Assembly: GCF_014650695.1 (NCBI RefSeq)
Contig: NZ_BMVL01000002.1
Span: 610,721-674,720, forward strand
DNA length: 64,000 bases
Direction: 5' to 3'
Origin: Streptomyces avidinii
GTDB lineage: Bacteria > Actinomycetota > Actinomycetes > Streptomycetales > Streptomycetaceae
The notes below the pieces were generated by a model. It was not told the origin of the DNA, ran no database searches, and saw only the letters and a list, made by a program, of their open reading frames with translations. A program made the position numbers and the translations under genes. This document shows positions 27,689 through 36,760 of this stretch, piece after piece (the stretch's first letter is position 1; every line of letters begins with the position of its first letter).

Positions 27689-28167
27689 CAGTGCCCGGGC
27701 AGCACGCAGACGCTGTCCAGGCCCAGCACGTGGTTGAGGCGGCCGAAGGCCAGCCAGGAGCCGATGCTCATCGTCAGCTCCACGATCTCGAGCTGGCTGT
27801 ACTGCGCGGTCATCCTGTCCCAGAACTCCTCGTCGAGCCCGTGGTGGTCGAGGGTGTACCGCTCGGCGTACTCCGCCGCCAGCCGGGTCCGCTCGTCGAA
27901 GGCGTCGGTCGTACGCCACTCGGCGACCGCGTCGGAGAACTCCTCCTCGACCTTCTCCCCGTCCCGCTCGGTGCGCCAGTCGAGGCAGAAGACGCACCCG
28001 TTGATCTGTGCGACGCGCAGCCGGGCCGCCTCGAACTCGCGCAGGCCCAGGGTGGTGTGGGCGTACACCGACAGGGAGAAGTTGGCGGCGGCCATGCCGA
28101 TGCCGGGGACCATGTCGCCCCACACGTACTCGATCGGGTGCTGGCCTTCAGGGATGTCGATCCTCAT
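27688..28167 (-). CDS. carboxymuconolactone decarboxylase/AhpD-like protein
   Basis: A 159-residue all-helical protein of the AhpD/CMD superfamily. The redox motif is CVFCLDWR, a CxxC pair followed by the family helix; the usual CxxxxxxH His is replaced by other residues. Related proteins are alkylhydroperoxidase-type thiol reductases. The start is the ATG at 28167 behind GGAAGGA. Its first four bases overlap the stop of the upstream reductase (ATGA), so translation is coupled and the two proteins probably act on linked steps. Confidence 0.88.
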   Translation of the reverse strand: MRIDIPEGQHPIEYVWGDMVPGIGMAAANFSLSVYAHTTLGLREFEAARLRVAQINGCVFCLDWRTERDGEKVEEEFSDAVAEWRTTDAFDERTRLAAEYAERYTLDHHGLDEEFWDRMTAQYSQLEIVELTMSIGSWLAFGRLNHVLGLDSVCVLPGH

Positions 28168-29246
28168 GACTGTTTCCTTCCGAGTCTGCCGATGGCGGGG
28201 CGCAGCGGGATGTCGAGGGCGTCGTAGAGTCCGGGTTCCGCCTCGACGAGCCAGTCGATGGCGCCGACGAGGCGGCCGACGGCGGTGGCGTTGCCACCCG
28301 CCGAGCGGTTCTCGCCCTCGTCGGTGGCCTCGATGGTGACCTCGATGCGCGGGCGGCCCTCGATGACCACCCGGTGGGCTCCGTCGCCGCCGTCGGGCGG
28401 CACGGGCCAGTCCGGTGCGCACGAGGGGTGGATGCGGGTGACGTGCTCGATGACGATGCGCGGCTCGCCCTCGACGATGCCCTGCACCTCGAAACGGATC
28501 GCGCCCTGGGTGCCGGCCTCGAACTCGCCCATGGTCCGGGTGGTCACCGTGGTGTCGAGCGGCCGTCGGTCCGACGTCTCGCGGATCTCGTCGAGTTCGA
28601 CCCCGAGCGCGCGGGCCATCATCCGTATCTGCCCGCCCCACACCATGGTCGGGATCGAGGGCATGAGCATCATCGGCTCGTAGTCCATGGGCTGGCCCAT
28701 GCCCACGAGGTATCGGACGGAGTCGGGCTGGTCGTAGGTGGAGTAGTCGAAGATCTCCTGGCAGCGGATGACGTCGATGGTGGTGCCGAGTCCGCTGAGC
28801 AGGAGCGGGAGGACGTCGTTGCCCCACCCCGGGTCGACACCGGAGGCGAAGAGCGATCCGCCGCCCTCCGCGACGGCGGCGAGCACCGGGTCACGGAACT
28901 CGGGCGGAGCGCTCCGGTGGTCGTAGAGCGGGTACAGGGCGGGGCTGACGACGACCGCGCCGGACCGGACGGCGCGGGTGATGTCGGCCAGGGCCTCGTC
29001 GGGCCGGACGTCCCCGGACGCGGCGTACACCACGGCCTGGGGGCGGGCGGCCAGTACGGCTTCGATGTCGTCGGTGGCCTCGACCCCCAACAGGCGGTCG
29101 AGTTCGCCGAGTTCGCCCGCGTCGCGGCCGACCTTGGCTGGATTGTGGACGATGACTGCGCAGAGTTGGAGCGCGGGATGGGCCTCGACGGCACGGATCG
29201 CCAGACGGCCCACGTTGCCGGTACCCCAGACAACCGTGGAAATCAT
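28164..29246 (-). CDS. NAD(P)H-dependent amine dehydrogenase-family reductase (dihydrodipicolinate-reductase-like)
   Basis: A 360-residue Rossmann oxidoreductase. The N-terminal strand and glycine loop VVWGTGNVGRLAIRAVEAHP bind NAD(P). The middle part (AVVYAASGDVRPDE, GGSLFASGVDPGWGND) follows DapB-like and 2,4-diaminopentanoate/amine dehydrogenase proteins, with no sign of DapB's lysine-pathway motif. It likely reduces an imine or ketone. The start is the ATG at 29246. It forms a two-gene operon with the AhpD-like gene by a 4-base overlap. The physiological substrate is unknown. Confidence 0.8.
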   Translation of the reverse strand: MISTVVWGTGNVGRLAIRAVEAHPALQLCAVIVHNPAKVGRDAGELGELDRLLGVEATDDIEAVLAARPQAVVYAASGDVRPDEALADITRAVRSGAVVVSPALYPLYDHRSAPPEFRDPVLAAVAEGGGSLFASGVDPGWGNDVLPLLLSGLGTTIDVIRCQEIFDYSTYDQPDSVRYLVGMGQPMDYEPMMLMPSIPTMVWGGQIRMMARALGVELDEIRETSDRRPLDTTVTTRTMGEFEAGTQGAIRFEVQGIVEGEPRIVIEHVTRIHPSCAPDWPVPPDGGDGAHRVVIEGRPRIEVTIEATDEGENRSAGGNATAVGRLVGAIDWLVEAEPGLYDALDIPLRPAIGRLGRKQS

Positions 29247-29316
29247 GCGCGGAGGGTAGCCACAGGTCCCTCACGTTGCCAGAGTCGCGCGGCCCGAACT
29301 CGTCGGCCCGGGCGGG

Positions 29317-29514
29317 TTACTGGTTCTGGCCACCCAGGACGAAGAGGAGGTAGACGAAGAAGGCGAAGAGGTGGCCGACGAACAGGTAGGCGACCAGCCG
29401 GATGATCAGACCGCGCGGGAACTTGGATTCGAAGCGGGCCCGAATGGTCGCGGGCGCGGATACGGTCGCGGGCGCGGGTACGGTCGTGGGCGCGGGCTTC
29501 TCGGCTTGGGACAT
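29317..29514 (-). CDS. small single-helix membrane protein (DUF6126-like)
   Basis: A 65-residue protein. An Ala/Pro/Thr-rich N-terminal part built from APATV-type repeats precedes a basic stretch (RARFESKFPRGLIIR) and one C-terminal membrane helix (LVAYLFVGHLFAFFVYLLFVLGG). It resembles the DUF6126 small proteins that accompany XRE-cupin regulators in Streptomyces. The gene lies 16 bases after that regulator and must be co-transcribed. The start is the ATG at 29514 behind GGAG. It may link the regulator to the membrane; this is inference. Confidence 0.75.
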   Translation of the reverse strand: MSQAEKPAPTTVPAPATVSAPATIRARFESKFPRGLIIRLVAYLFVGHLFAFFVYLLFVLGGQNQ

Positions 29515-29530
29515 GGGTACGGCTCCTCCG

Positions 29531-30214
29531 CTATCGGTGATGCGTGGTCGTGGGCGTGGGCGTGGGCGTGGTGGGCGCCGCCGTGGTGGCGCCGCCGAGG
29601 CACAGCCCGGCGAGGCTGCTCTGCAGCAGCGTGTGGACGAAGAGCAGGTCGGCCCCGCCCGAGGAGGCCGCACCGATCCGGTGCGGTGTGAGCGAGTCGA
29701 AGTGGGCGCTGTCCCCCGGCTCCAGCAGGTGCTCGGCCTCGCCCAGGTGCAGCCGCAGCCGCCCGTCCAGGACGTACAGCCATTCCTCGCCGGGGTGTAC
29801 GCGGACCAGCTCGTCCTGGCTGCGGCCGTGCGGCACGTGCACGCGCAGCGCCTGCATACCGCGGCCGGAGCCGCCCGCCTGCCAGTACGTCCAGCCGTCG
29901 GCCTCGCGGGCGCCGGGACCGCCGGCCCGTACGATGGGATCCGCGGCGGCGGGGGTCTCGCCGAGCAGCTCGGAGACGGTCGTGCCGTAGGTGCGGGCGA
30001 GTCCGAGCAGGAGCGGCAGCGAGGGCTGGCGCCGGCCGGTCTCCAACCGGGACAGGTGGGCGGGCGAGAGCCGGGCCCGTGCGGCGGCGGCCTCCAGAGT
30101 GAGTCCGGCGCGGCGGCGCAGGTCCCGCAGCTGCGGGGCCACGGCGGTCAGCTCGTCCGCCGGTTCGTCGGTACCGGCCGTGCCGTCGGGGCCGGTGTCG
30201 GATCCGGGTGTCAT
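29531..30214 (-). CDS. XRE-family regulator with cupin sensor domain
   Basis: A 227-residue regulator. Residues about 25-85 form the helix-turn-helix (LRRRAGLTLEAAAARARLS, then HLSRLETGRRQPSLPLLL). Residues about 125-200 are a cupin (HPGEEWLYVLDGRLRLHLGEAEHLLEPGDSAHFDS, PHRIGA) that probably senses a small ligand. The C-terminus is a Pro/Thr run ending in His-His. The start is the ATG at 30214; the upstream in-frame ATG would place the operators inside the gene. Two identical-type palindromes sit 22-57 bases upstream, so it is probably autoregulated. It is in an operon with the small membrane protein. Confidence 0.9.
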   Translation of the reverse strand: MTPGSDTGPDGTAGTDEPADELTAVAPQLRDLRRRAGLTLEAAAARARLSPAHLSRLETGRRQPSLPLLLGLARTYGTTVSELLGETPAAADPIVRAGGPGAREADGWTYWQAGGSGRGMQALRVHVPHGRSQDELVRVHPGEEWLYVLDGRLRLHLGEAEHLLEPGDSAHFDSLTPHRIGAASSGGADLLFVHTLLQSSLAGLCLGGATTAAPTTPTPTPTTTHHR

Positions 30215-30235
30215 ACCCCCGATTGAGCCAGATTC

Positions 30236-30271
30236 TTGCCTTCCTGGCAAACCTCCTTGCCTCTGAGGCAA
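30236..30271. promoter_or_regulatory. twin operators TTGCC-N5-GGCAA
   Basis: Two perfect palindromes, TTGCC-N5-GGCAA at 30236-30250 and again at 30257-30271, have centres 21 bp apart, two helical turns. They lie just upstream of the XRE-cupin start, as expected for cooperative dimer binding by that regulator. They could also affect the divergent CorA gene. Confidence 0.75.
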
Positions 30272-30404
30272 ATCACAGGCGAAGCAGCTCGGCCCTCACC
30301 TGTTCGAGGGCACGTTGCCCGGCGAATGCGTCACCACGGTTGCATGGGGTCCCGCTCCGTACAGGCTGGGAGGCACCGCACCGGAACACCCACGGCGAGG
30401 GACG

Positions 30405-31397
30405 ATGATCGTATCGATGATGTCCATGCCGGAGGGCACCCTGACGCGGGGCCACGTGTCGGAGGCACGCGAGCGTCTCGCCACGTCCCGCTTCCTCTTC
30501 GTGGACGTGGAACTGCCCGAGGAGAGCGCACCCGGCGAACAGCCGATCGCCCATCTGCTCGGCCTGGAGGCCGAGGACGTGGCGTGGCTGGGGCGGGAGG
30601 AGGAATCCGTCCGGGCGGAGATCTTCGGGGACGGCGGCGCCTTCGTCGTGCCCGCGGTCGACACGGACCGGGTCATCCGTGTCCACGCGCTGGTGACCGA
30701 GCGGTACCTCCTCACCGTGCACCGGGGGCCGGCCCCCCTGATCGGGAACGTCACCGCCCGCTTCCCGCTCGAAAGCCCGTCGGACTCCGTGGCCATGCTG
30801 TTCCTGCTGCTGGACGAGGCGATGGAGACATACCGCCGGGCCGCCGTCCAGGCCCTGCTGGAGGTGGAGGACCTGGAGGACGAAATGTTCCGCCGCCGCC
30901 AGCCCGAGCAGCTCTACCGTCTGGCACGGCTGCGGCGCACCGCGGCCCTGCTGCACCACACCCTCCTCCCCTACCACCGGGTGGCGGAGGAGACCGTCAC
31001 GCGCCGGGTGATGAACCGCGGCTTCCAGGAGGAGCGTCAGCGGCTCGTCCGCGAGTACCGGCGCACCGCGAATGTGGTGCTCGCGGACATCGAGTCCCTT
31101 CAGGAGTCCGCCCGCCGGGCCTTCGGCAGCTACTCCTCCCTGGTGTCGGGCGACCAGAACGGCGTGATCAACCGCCTGGCGGTGGTATCGACGATCTTCC
31201 TGCCGCTGACCTTCCTGACCGGGTTCTTCGGCATGAACTTCGCCTACCTGACGGACGAGCTGGAGAGCAGGGCCGTCTTCTGGCTGCTCGCCGTGGGCCT
31301 GCAGGTGGTCTTCCTGCTCATCGCCCTCTACGTGCTCCACCGCACCCGCCTGTGGCGCAGACTGCGCGAGGACGACGGCGACCTCGACGACGAGTAG
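30405..31397 (+). CDS. corA: CorA-type magnesium/cobalt transporter
   Basis: A 330-residue CorA-family channel. A long N-terminal cytoplasmic domain ends in a coiled helix (EYRRTANVVLADIESLQESARRAFGSY). Two C-terminal membrane helices follow, with the diagnostic GMN loop in TGFFGMNFAYL between them, and an acidic tail. It forms pentamers that let Mg2+ in, or other divalent ions. The start is the ATG at 30405 behind GCGAGGGA; an upstream in-frame ATG at 30315 is unlikely. It converges with the DNA ligase gene, stops 18 bases apart with no hairpin visible. Confidence 0.9.
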   Translation: MIVSMMSMPEGTLTRGHVSEARERLATSRFLFVDVELPEESAPGEQPIAHLLGLEAEDVAWLGREEESVRAEIFGDGGAFVVPAVDTDRVIRVHALVTERYLLTVHRGPAPLIGNVTARFPLESPSDSVAMLFLLLDEAMETYRRAAVQALLEVEDLEDEMFRRRQPEQLYRLARLRRTAALLHHTLLPYHRVAEETVTRRVMNRGFQEERQRLVREYRRTANVVLADIESLQESARRAFGSYSSLVSGDQNGVINRLAVVSTIFLPLTFLTGFFGMNFAYLTDELESRAVFWLLAVGLQVVFLLIALYVLHRTRLWRRLREDDGDLDDE

Positions 31398-31415
31398 CGC
31401 GGCCGTTCCTCGGAC

Positions 31416-32969
31416 TCAGGCCGTCTCTTTCGGATCTTGCCCGGCCCACGCCGCCAGGACCGTGTCCACCGTGTCCGACTCGGCCGCGGACTTGTCCGGG
31501 CGGTGGCGCAGGACGCGCGCGAAGCGGAGGGCCACTCCGGCCGGGTAGCGGGAGGAGCGCTGGAGGCCGTCGTAGGCGATCTCGACGACCAGTTCCGGGC
31601 GGACCCGGACGGTGAAGCCGTCGTCCTCGACCGCCAGCTCGCGCAGGCGCTGCGTCTGCCAGCGCAGCATCTCGTCGGTGAGCCCCTTGAAGGTCTTGCC
31701 GAGCATGGCGTACGCCCCGTCGGCGGTACGCGCACCCAGGTGCAGGTTCGACAGCAGGCCGGTGCGCCGCCCGTGGCCCCATTCGGCGGCGAGGACCACC
31801 AGGTCCAGGGTGTGCACCGGCTTCACCTTGAGCCAGTGCTTGCCGCGCCGGCCGGCCGCGTAGGACGAGTCCAGCGCCTTGACGACGACCCCCTCGTGGC
31901 CGCGGCGCAACGTCTCGGCCCAGAACTCCTCGGCCTCGGCCCCCTGCTCGCCCGGGGCCTCGACGGCGAGGCGGCGGACCCGGGCGCCCTCGGGAACGAG
32001 CGTGGTGAGGGCCGCGTACCGCTCGCGCACCGGCAGGTCGAGGAGGACGTCCTCGCCCACGGCCAGGACGTCGAAGAAGTAGGGGGCGACCGGGAGGGTG
32101 CGGCGGGCGGCCTCGACGTCGACCCGGGAGCCGACGCGGCTCGCGATCTCCTGGAAGGGGACGGGGCGGCCGTCCGCCGCCCGTCCGATCACCTCCCCGT
32201 CGAGGATGAACCGCTCCCCCGGCAGTGACCGGGCCAGTTCCGCCACCTCCGGCAGCCGCCCGGTGATCTCGTCCAGGGAGCGCGTGTAGATCCGTACGTC
32301 GTCGCCCTCGCGGTGGACCTGGACGCGAATCCCGTCCAGCTTCTCCTCCACCGCGCACGGCCCGAGCGCGGCCAGCGCCTCGGCGACCGACTTCGCCGTG
32401 CCCGCCAGCATCGGCTGTACGGGCTGCCCCACGCGCAGCGTGACCGTCCGCAGGGCCTGCTCGCCCTCGGCCAGTACGGCGACCGCCACCCGGGCCAGCG
32501 AGCCGTCCAGCATCACCGCCCGGCGCAGTGCGGCGGCCGGTACCCCGGCGGCCGCGGCCACGCCCTCCAGCGCCACCGCGTCGAGCGCACCCTGGCGCAC
32601 CTCGCAGGACAGCAGGCTGCGCAGGAACGCCTGCTCGGCCCCGGTGGCCCGGCCCAGCAGGTCGGCGACGATCCGGCCGCGCCGCGCCACGGACCCCGCG
32701 CCCGCGACCTCGACCAGTTCGCCGACGGCGGTGTCGACGTCCCGGACGGTCAAGCCGGGGTCGGCCGCCGGTTCGATCTCCCGGCCGAGCGTGCGCCAGC
32801 CGATGCCCGGGCGGCCCTGCGGGAGGCGCCCGGAGAGATAGGAGATGACCAGGCCGGCCTCCTCGGGGGGCGCGGCGGCGAAGAGCTCGGCGAGCAGGGC
32901 GGTCTTGCGGGACCGGGCGGCGGTCTCGGCGACCTCCCGGGACACGCGTGCGACGTCGGCCAGCAGCAT
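31416..32969 (-). CDS. ATP-dependent DNA ligase
   Basis: A 517-residue ligase of the archaeal/LigB-like type (EC 6.5.1.1). Residues 1-170 form the N-terminal DNA-binding domain. The nucleotidyl-transfer motif I is EEKLDGIRVQ with the adenylated Lys210. Later motifs are ILDGEVIG (III), FFDVLAVGED (IIIa), GHEGVVVKALDSSY (IV) and HWLKVKP (V), then an OB-fold (VVLAAEWGHGRR). It seals nicks with ATP and is an accessory to the NAD-dependent housekeeping ligase. The start is the ATG at 32969. No Ku or LigD partner is nearby. Confidence 0.93.
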   Translation of the reverse strand: MLLADVARVSREVAETAARSRKTALLAELFAAAPPEEAGLVISYLSGRLPQGRPGIGWRTLGREIEPAADPGLTVRDVDTAVGELVEVAGAGSVARRGRIVADLLGRATGAEQAFLRSLLSCEVRQGALDAVALEGVAAAAGVPAAALRRAVMLDGSLARVAVAVLAEGEQALRTVTLRVGQPVQPMLAGTAKSVAEALAALGPCAVEEKLDGIRVQVHREGDDVRIYTRSLDEITGRLPEVAELARSLPGERFILDGEVIGRAADGRPVPFQEIASRVGSRVDVEAARRTLPVAPYFFDVLAVGEDVLLDLPVRERYAALTTLVPEGARVRRLAVEAPGEQGAEAEEFWAETLRRGHEGVVVKALDSSYAAGRRGKHWLKVKPVHTLDLVVLAAEWGHGRRTGLLSNLHLGARTADGAYAMLGKTFKGLTDEMLRWQTQRLRELAVEDDGFTVRVRPELVVEIAYDGLQRSSRYPAGVALRFARVLRHRPDKSAAESDTVDTVLAAWAGQDPKETA

Positions 32970-33001
32970 GCGGCCATCCTGCCGCGCCCGGACGTACCGC
33001 G

Positions 33002-33053
33002 CAGGTCGGGCGCGCAGGTCGGGTGCACAGGTCGGGTGCACAGGTCGGGCGCG
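33002..33053. repeat. four 13-bp tandem repeats (CAGGTCGGGYGCR)
   Basis: Exactly four 13-base copies, in the order A-B-B-A where A is CAGGTCGGGCGCG and B is CAGGTCGGGTGCA. They lie between the ligase start and the hydrolase-ABC gene. Confidence 0.8.
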
Positions 33054-33160
33054 CATACCGCAGGTGCGGTACACCGGGGGCGCCTCATGGTCCTTGAGAA
33101 GGTCCGGGGTTACGCCTGTGGGTGCTCGGACCCCGGGTACCCGCCCTTTAGGGTGCCAAT

Positions 33161-35866
33161 ATGAAGCTCCGAATGCCCCGGCGCCGCCGAGACCGTCTCC
33201 TCGCGGGCGCCGCCGCGCTCGCCGTCGTGGCGGGCGCCGGTACGTTGACGGCCGCGTCCGCGTCCGGCGACGCGCCCCCGGTGCACCGCGAGGACCAGGT
33301 CCTGTCCATGCCCGGTGCCGGGATCGACACCTCCTATTTCACTGCGGGCGGCGGTGCGGAAAAGCGTCCCGCCGTGCTCCTCGGGCACGGTTTCGGCGGC
33401 AGCAAGGACGATGTCCGCGAGCAGGCCGAGCGCCTCGCGCGGGACGGGTACGCCGTGCTGACCTGGTCGGCGCGCGGCTTCGGCCGTTCCGAGGGCCGGA
33501 TCGGCCTGAACGACCCCGAGCACGAGGTCAAGGACGTCTCCCGGCTCATCGACTGGCTCGCGGCCCGGCCCGAGGTGAAGCTCGACGCGGCCGGTGATCC
33601 GCGCGTCGGCGTCTCCGGGGCCTCGTACGGTGGCGCGATCTCGCTGCTCGCCGCCGGTCACGACCGGCGGGTGGACGCGATCGCTCCGGAGATCACCTAC
33701 TGGAACCTCGCGGACGCCCTCTTCCCGAACGGCGTGTTCAAGAAGCTGTGGTCCGGCATCTTCTTCACCAGCGGCTCGACCGACGGGATGCAGCAGGCCG
33801 TACCGGGGCAGCGGTCCGGTCCGGCGGCCGCGCCCGGCTGCGGGCGCTTCCAGCCCGAGCTCTGCGCGATGTACGAACGCGTAGCGGTGTCGGGCCGGCC
33901 CGATCCCGAGGCCCGCGCCCTGCTGGAGCAGCGCAGTCCGTCGGCCGTCGGTGACCGGATCAAGGTGCCGACCCTGATCGTGCAGGGCCAGGAGGACTCC
34001 CTCTTCCCGCTGGACCAGGCCGATGCCATGGCCAAGGCCATCGCGGCGAACGGCGCACCCGTCTCCGTGGACTGGGCGGCCGGCGGTCACGACGGCGGCA
34101 TGCGCGAGGCCGACCGGGTCGAGGCCCGGGTGGCCTCCTGGTTCGACCGCCACCTCAAGGGGGACGAGGGCGCCGACACGGGCCCGGCGTTCCGGGTCAC
34201 GCGCTCCGGGGGCATCGACTCCACCGACGGCGAGGTCACGCTGCGCGGCGCGAGCGGCGAGCGCTACCCCGGTCTGGTGTCCGGCCCGCGCGATTTCGCC
34301 CTGACCGGACCGGAGCAGACCTTCGCCAATCCGGCGGGCGGCGCGCCTCCCGCCCTGTCCGCGCTGCCGGGCATCGGCGGGCAGCTCGCCGCCTTCGGGG
34401 CCGGGCTCTCGCTGGACTTCCCCGGGCAGAACGCCCGGTTCGAGACGGCGCCGCTCACCGAGGACCTGCGCATCACCGGCACCCCGACCCTCACCCTGAA
34501 GGTGAGGTCGACGGCTGCCGACGGTTCGGCCGTCCTGTTCGGCAAGGTGTACGACGTGGGGCCGGACGGCCGACAGCAGGTGCTGCCGAGCCAGCTGGTC
34601 GCCCCCGTGCTGGTGGAGAACGCCCAGCAGGGCACGACCGTACGGCTGACGCTGCCCGCGATCGACCACAGCGCCCCGGCCGGGCACCGACTGCGGCTGG
34701 TGGTCGCCGCGACCGACCTCGGCTACGCGACCCCGGCGGCACCGGCCTCCTACACCGTCGCGGTGGAGGGCCCGCTGGCCGTACCCGTCGCCGCGGAGGT
34801 ACGGACCGCCGCGGCCGGGTTCCCCGCCTGGACCTGGTGGCTGCCGCTGGGCGCGCTGGCACTGGCCGCGGCGCTGCTGGGCATCCGGCGCCCCGGCCGC
34901 GGGCCCAAGGGGCCGCGGTCCGGCGGGGCGCAGCCGGACGCCGCGCTGGCCGACGTACCGCTGGAGATCAGCGGTCTGACGAAGCGGTACGCGAAGTCGC
35001 AGGACCGGTACGCGGTGCGGGACCTGTCCTTCCGCGTGGAGAAGGGCCAGGTGCTGGGGCTGCTCGGGCCCAACGGGGCCGGGAAGACCACCACCCTGCG
35101 GATGCTGATGGGGCTGATCTCGCCGGATGCCGGGGAGATCCGGGTGTTCGGACACCCGGTACGGGCCGGCGCGCCCGTGCTGTCGCGGGTCGGGGCCTTC
35201 GTGGAGGGTGCCGGATTCCTGCCGCACCTGACCGGCCGCGCCAATCTGGAGCTGTACTGGCAGGCCACCGGCCGGCCGGCCGAGGACTCGCACATGGCCG
35301 AGGCCCTGGAGATCGCCGGGCTCGGCGATGCGCTGGAGCGCGCGGTACGCACGTACTCGCAGGGCATGCGGCAGCGGCTGGCCATCGCTCAGGCCATGCT
35401 CGGCATGCCGGACCTGCTGATCCTCGACGAACCGACGAACGGCCTGGACCCGCCGCAGATCCGGGAGATGCGGGACGTCATGATCCGCTACGCCGCGGGC
35501 GGGCGGACGGTCATCGTCTCCAGCCACCTGCTGTCGGAGGTGGAGCAGTCCTGCACGCACCTGGTGGTCATGGACCGCGGGCAGCGGGTGGCGGCGGGCG
35601 AGGTCGCCGAGATCACCGGTGGCGGGGACACGCTGCTGGTGACGCTGGCGGGGCCGGTGGACGAGGTGAGCGTCGAGAAGGTCGCGGCGCTGGAGGGAGT
35701 GGGTTCCGTGGTGGTCGCCGACGACGGGCTGCTCGTACGGCTCGAAGGCGCGACGGCCACGGGGCTGATCGCCGAACTCGTACGGCTGGAGGTGCCGGTG
35801 ACCGGAGTGGGACCGCACCGGCGACTTGAGGACGCGTTCCTCACCCTGATCGGAGGTGCGGCATGA
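33161..35866 (+). CDS. extracellular alpha/beta-hydrolase fused to cytoplasmic ABC ATPase
   Basis: A 901-residue fusion. Residues 11-35 are a signal or anchor. Residues about 40-545 resemble CocE/X-Pro dipeptidyl-peptidase hydrolases: oxyanion strand LLGHGFGGSK, nucleophile Ser155 in GVSGASYGG, Asp279 in GQEDSLFP, His310 in GGHDGG, then a jelly-roll C-domain. One membrane helix (557-575) leads to an ATPase (600-900): Walker A GPNGAGKT (636-643), signature YSQGMRQR, Walker B LLILDEPTNGLD, H-loop VSSHLLSE. It should couple an outside peptidase or esterase to a transporter formed with the permease encoded next. The substrate is unknown. Confidence 0.85.
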   Translation: MKLRMPRRRRDRLLAGAAALAVVAGAGTLTAASASGDAPPVHREDQVLSMPGAGIDTSYFTAGGGAEKRPAVLLGHGFGGSKDDVREQAERLARDGYAVLTWSARGFGRSEGRIGLNDPEHEVKDVSRLIDWLAARPEVKLDAAGDPRVGVSGASYGGAISLLAAGHDRRVDAIAPEITYWNLADALFPNGVFKKLWSGIFFTSGSTDGMQQAVPGQRSGPAAAPGCGRFQPELCAMYERVAVSGRPDPEARALLEQRSPSAVGDRIKVPTLIVQGQEDSLFPLDQADAMAKAIAANGAPVSVDWAAGGHDGGMREADRVEARVASWFDRHLKGDEGADTGPAFRVTRSGGIDSTDGEVTLRGASGERYPGLVSGPRDFALTGPEQTFANPAGGAPPALSALPGIGGQLAAFGAGLSLDFPGQNARFETAPLTEDLRITGTPTLTLKVRSTAADGSAVLFGKVYDVGPDGRQQVLPSQLVAPVLVENAQQGTTVRLTLPAIDHSAPAGHRLRLVVAATDLGYATPAAPASYTVAVEGPLAVPVAAEVRTAAAGFPAWTWWLPLGALALAAALLGIRRPGRGPKGPRSGGAQPDAALADVPLEISGLTKRYAKSQDRYAVRDLSFRVEKGQVLGLLGPNGAGKTTTLRMLMGLISPDAGEIRVFGHPVRAGAPVLSRVGAFVEGAGFLPHLTGRANLELYWQATGRPAEDSHMAEALEIAGLGDALERAVRTYSQGMRQRLAIAQAMLGMPDLLILDEPTNGLDPPQIREMRDVMIRYAAGGRTVIVSSHLLSEVEQSCTHLVVMDRGQRVAAGEVAEITGGGDTLLVTLAGPVDEVSVEKVAALEGVGSVVVADDGLLVRLEGATATGLIAELVRLEVPVTGVGPHRRLEDAFLTLIGGAA

Positions 35867-36735
35867 GCACGGCGACGACGGTGCAGGAGGTGGCCCCGGG
35901 CTACCGGGCGAGCCGCACGCTGCCGCTGCGCGTGGAGGCGCTGCGGCAGTGGCGCCGGCGGCGGACGCTGGTGATGGGCGGGGTGCTGGCCGCACTGCCC
36001 TTCATCATGATCATCGCGTTCGCGGTGGGTGGCGGGCCGGACGGCGGACGCGGCGGGAACAACCGGATCACCCTGATCGACACGGCGACGGCCTCCGGCG
36101 CGAACTTCGCCGCGACCTGTCTGTTCGTCTCTGCCGGCTTCCTGCTGGTGGTGCCGGTGGCGCTGTTCTGCGGGGACACCGTGGCCTCCGAGGCGAGCTG
36201 GTCCTCGCTGCGCTATCTGCTGGCCTCGCCGGTGCCACGGGCGCGGCTGCTGTGGAGCAAGCTGGTGGTGGCGCTGGGCTTCAGCCTGGCGGCGATGGTG
36301 CTGCTGCCGGTGGTGGCGCTGGCGGCGGGCACGGCCGCGTACGGCTGGGGGCCGCTGAAGCTCCCGGCGGGCGGGGCGCTGGCGGCCGGGGACACGGTGC
36401 CGAGGCTCGCGCTGGCGGTGGCCTTCATCTTCGTGTCGCAGCTGGTGACGGCGGGCCTGGCGTTCTGGCTGTCGACGCGGACGGACGCGCCGCTGGGCGC
36501 GGTGGGCGGGGCGGTCGGGCTGACGATCGTCGGCAACGTCCTGGACGCGGTGACCGCCCTCGGGTCGTGGCGGGAGTTCCTCCCGGCGCACTGGCAGTTC
36601 GCGTGGGCGGACGCCCTGCAGCCACAGCTGGAGTGGGGCGGGATGGTCAAGGGGGCGGTGGTGTCGGTGTCGTACGCGCTGGTGCTGTTCGCCCTCGCCT
36701 TCCGCGGGTTCTCCCGCAAGGACATCGTGTCCTGA
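35863..36735 (+). CDS. ABC-2 type permease, partner of hydrolase-ATPase fusion
   Basis: A 290-residue membrane protein with six predicted helices, in the ABC-2 style (WSSLRYLLASPVPRARLLWSKLV after helix 2). The ATG overlaps the stop of the fusion gene by 4 bases (ATGA), so the two are translationally coupled and form one transporter. The N-terminus is cytoplasmic and basic (RVEALRQWRRRRTL). A hairpin follows 25 bases after the stop. Direction is probably export, as for most ABC-2 systems. Confidence 0.9.
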   Translation: MSTATTVQEVAPGYRASRTLPLRVEALRQWRRRRTLVMGGVLAALPFIMIIAFAVGGGPDGGRGGNNRITLIDTATASGANFAATCLFVSAGFLLVVPVALFCGDTVASEASWSSLRYLLASPVPRARLLWSKLVVALGFSLAAMVLLPVVALAAGTAAYGWGPLKLPAGGALAAGDTVPRLALAVAFIFVSQLVTAGLAFWLSTRTDAPLGAVGGAVGLTIVGNVLDAVTALGSWREFLPAHWQFAWADALQPQLEWGGMVKGAVVSVSYALVLFALAFRGFSRKDIVS

Positions 36736-36760
36736 GTCCACCGGGACACAGGACACAGGG

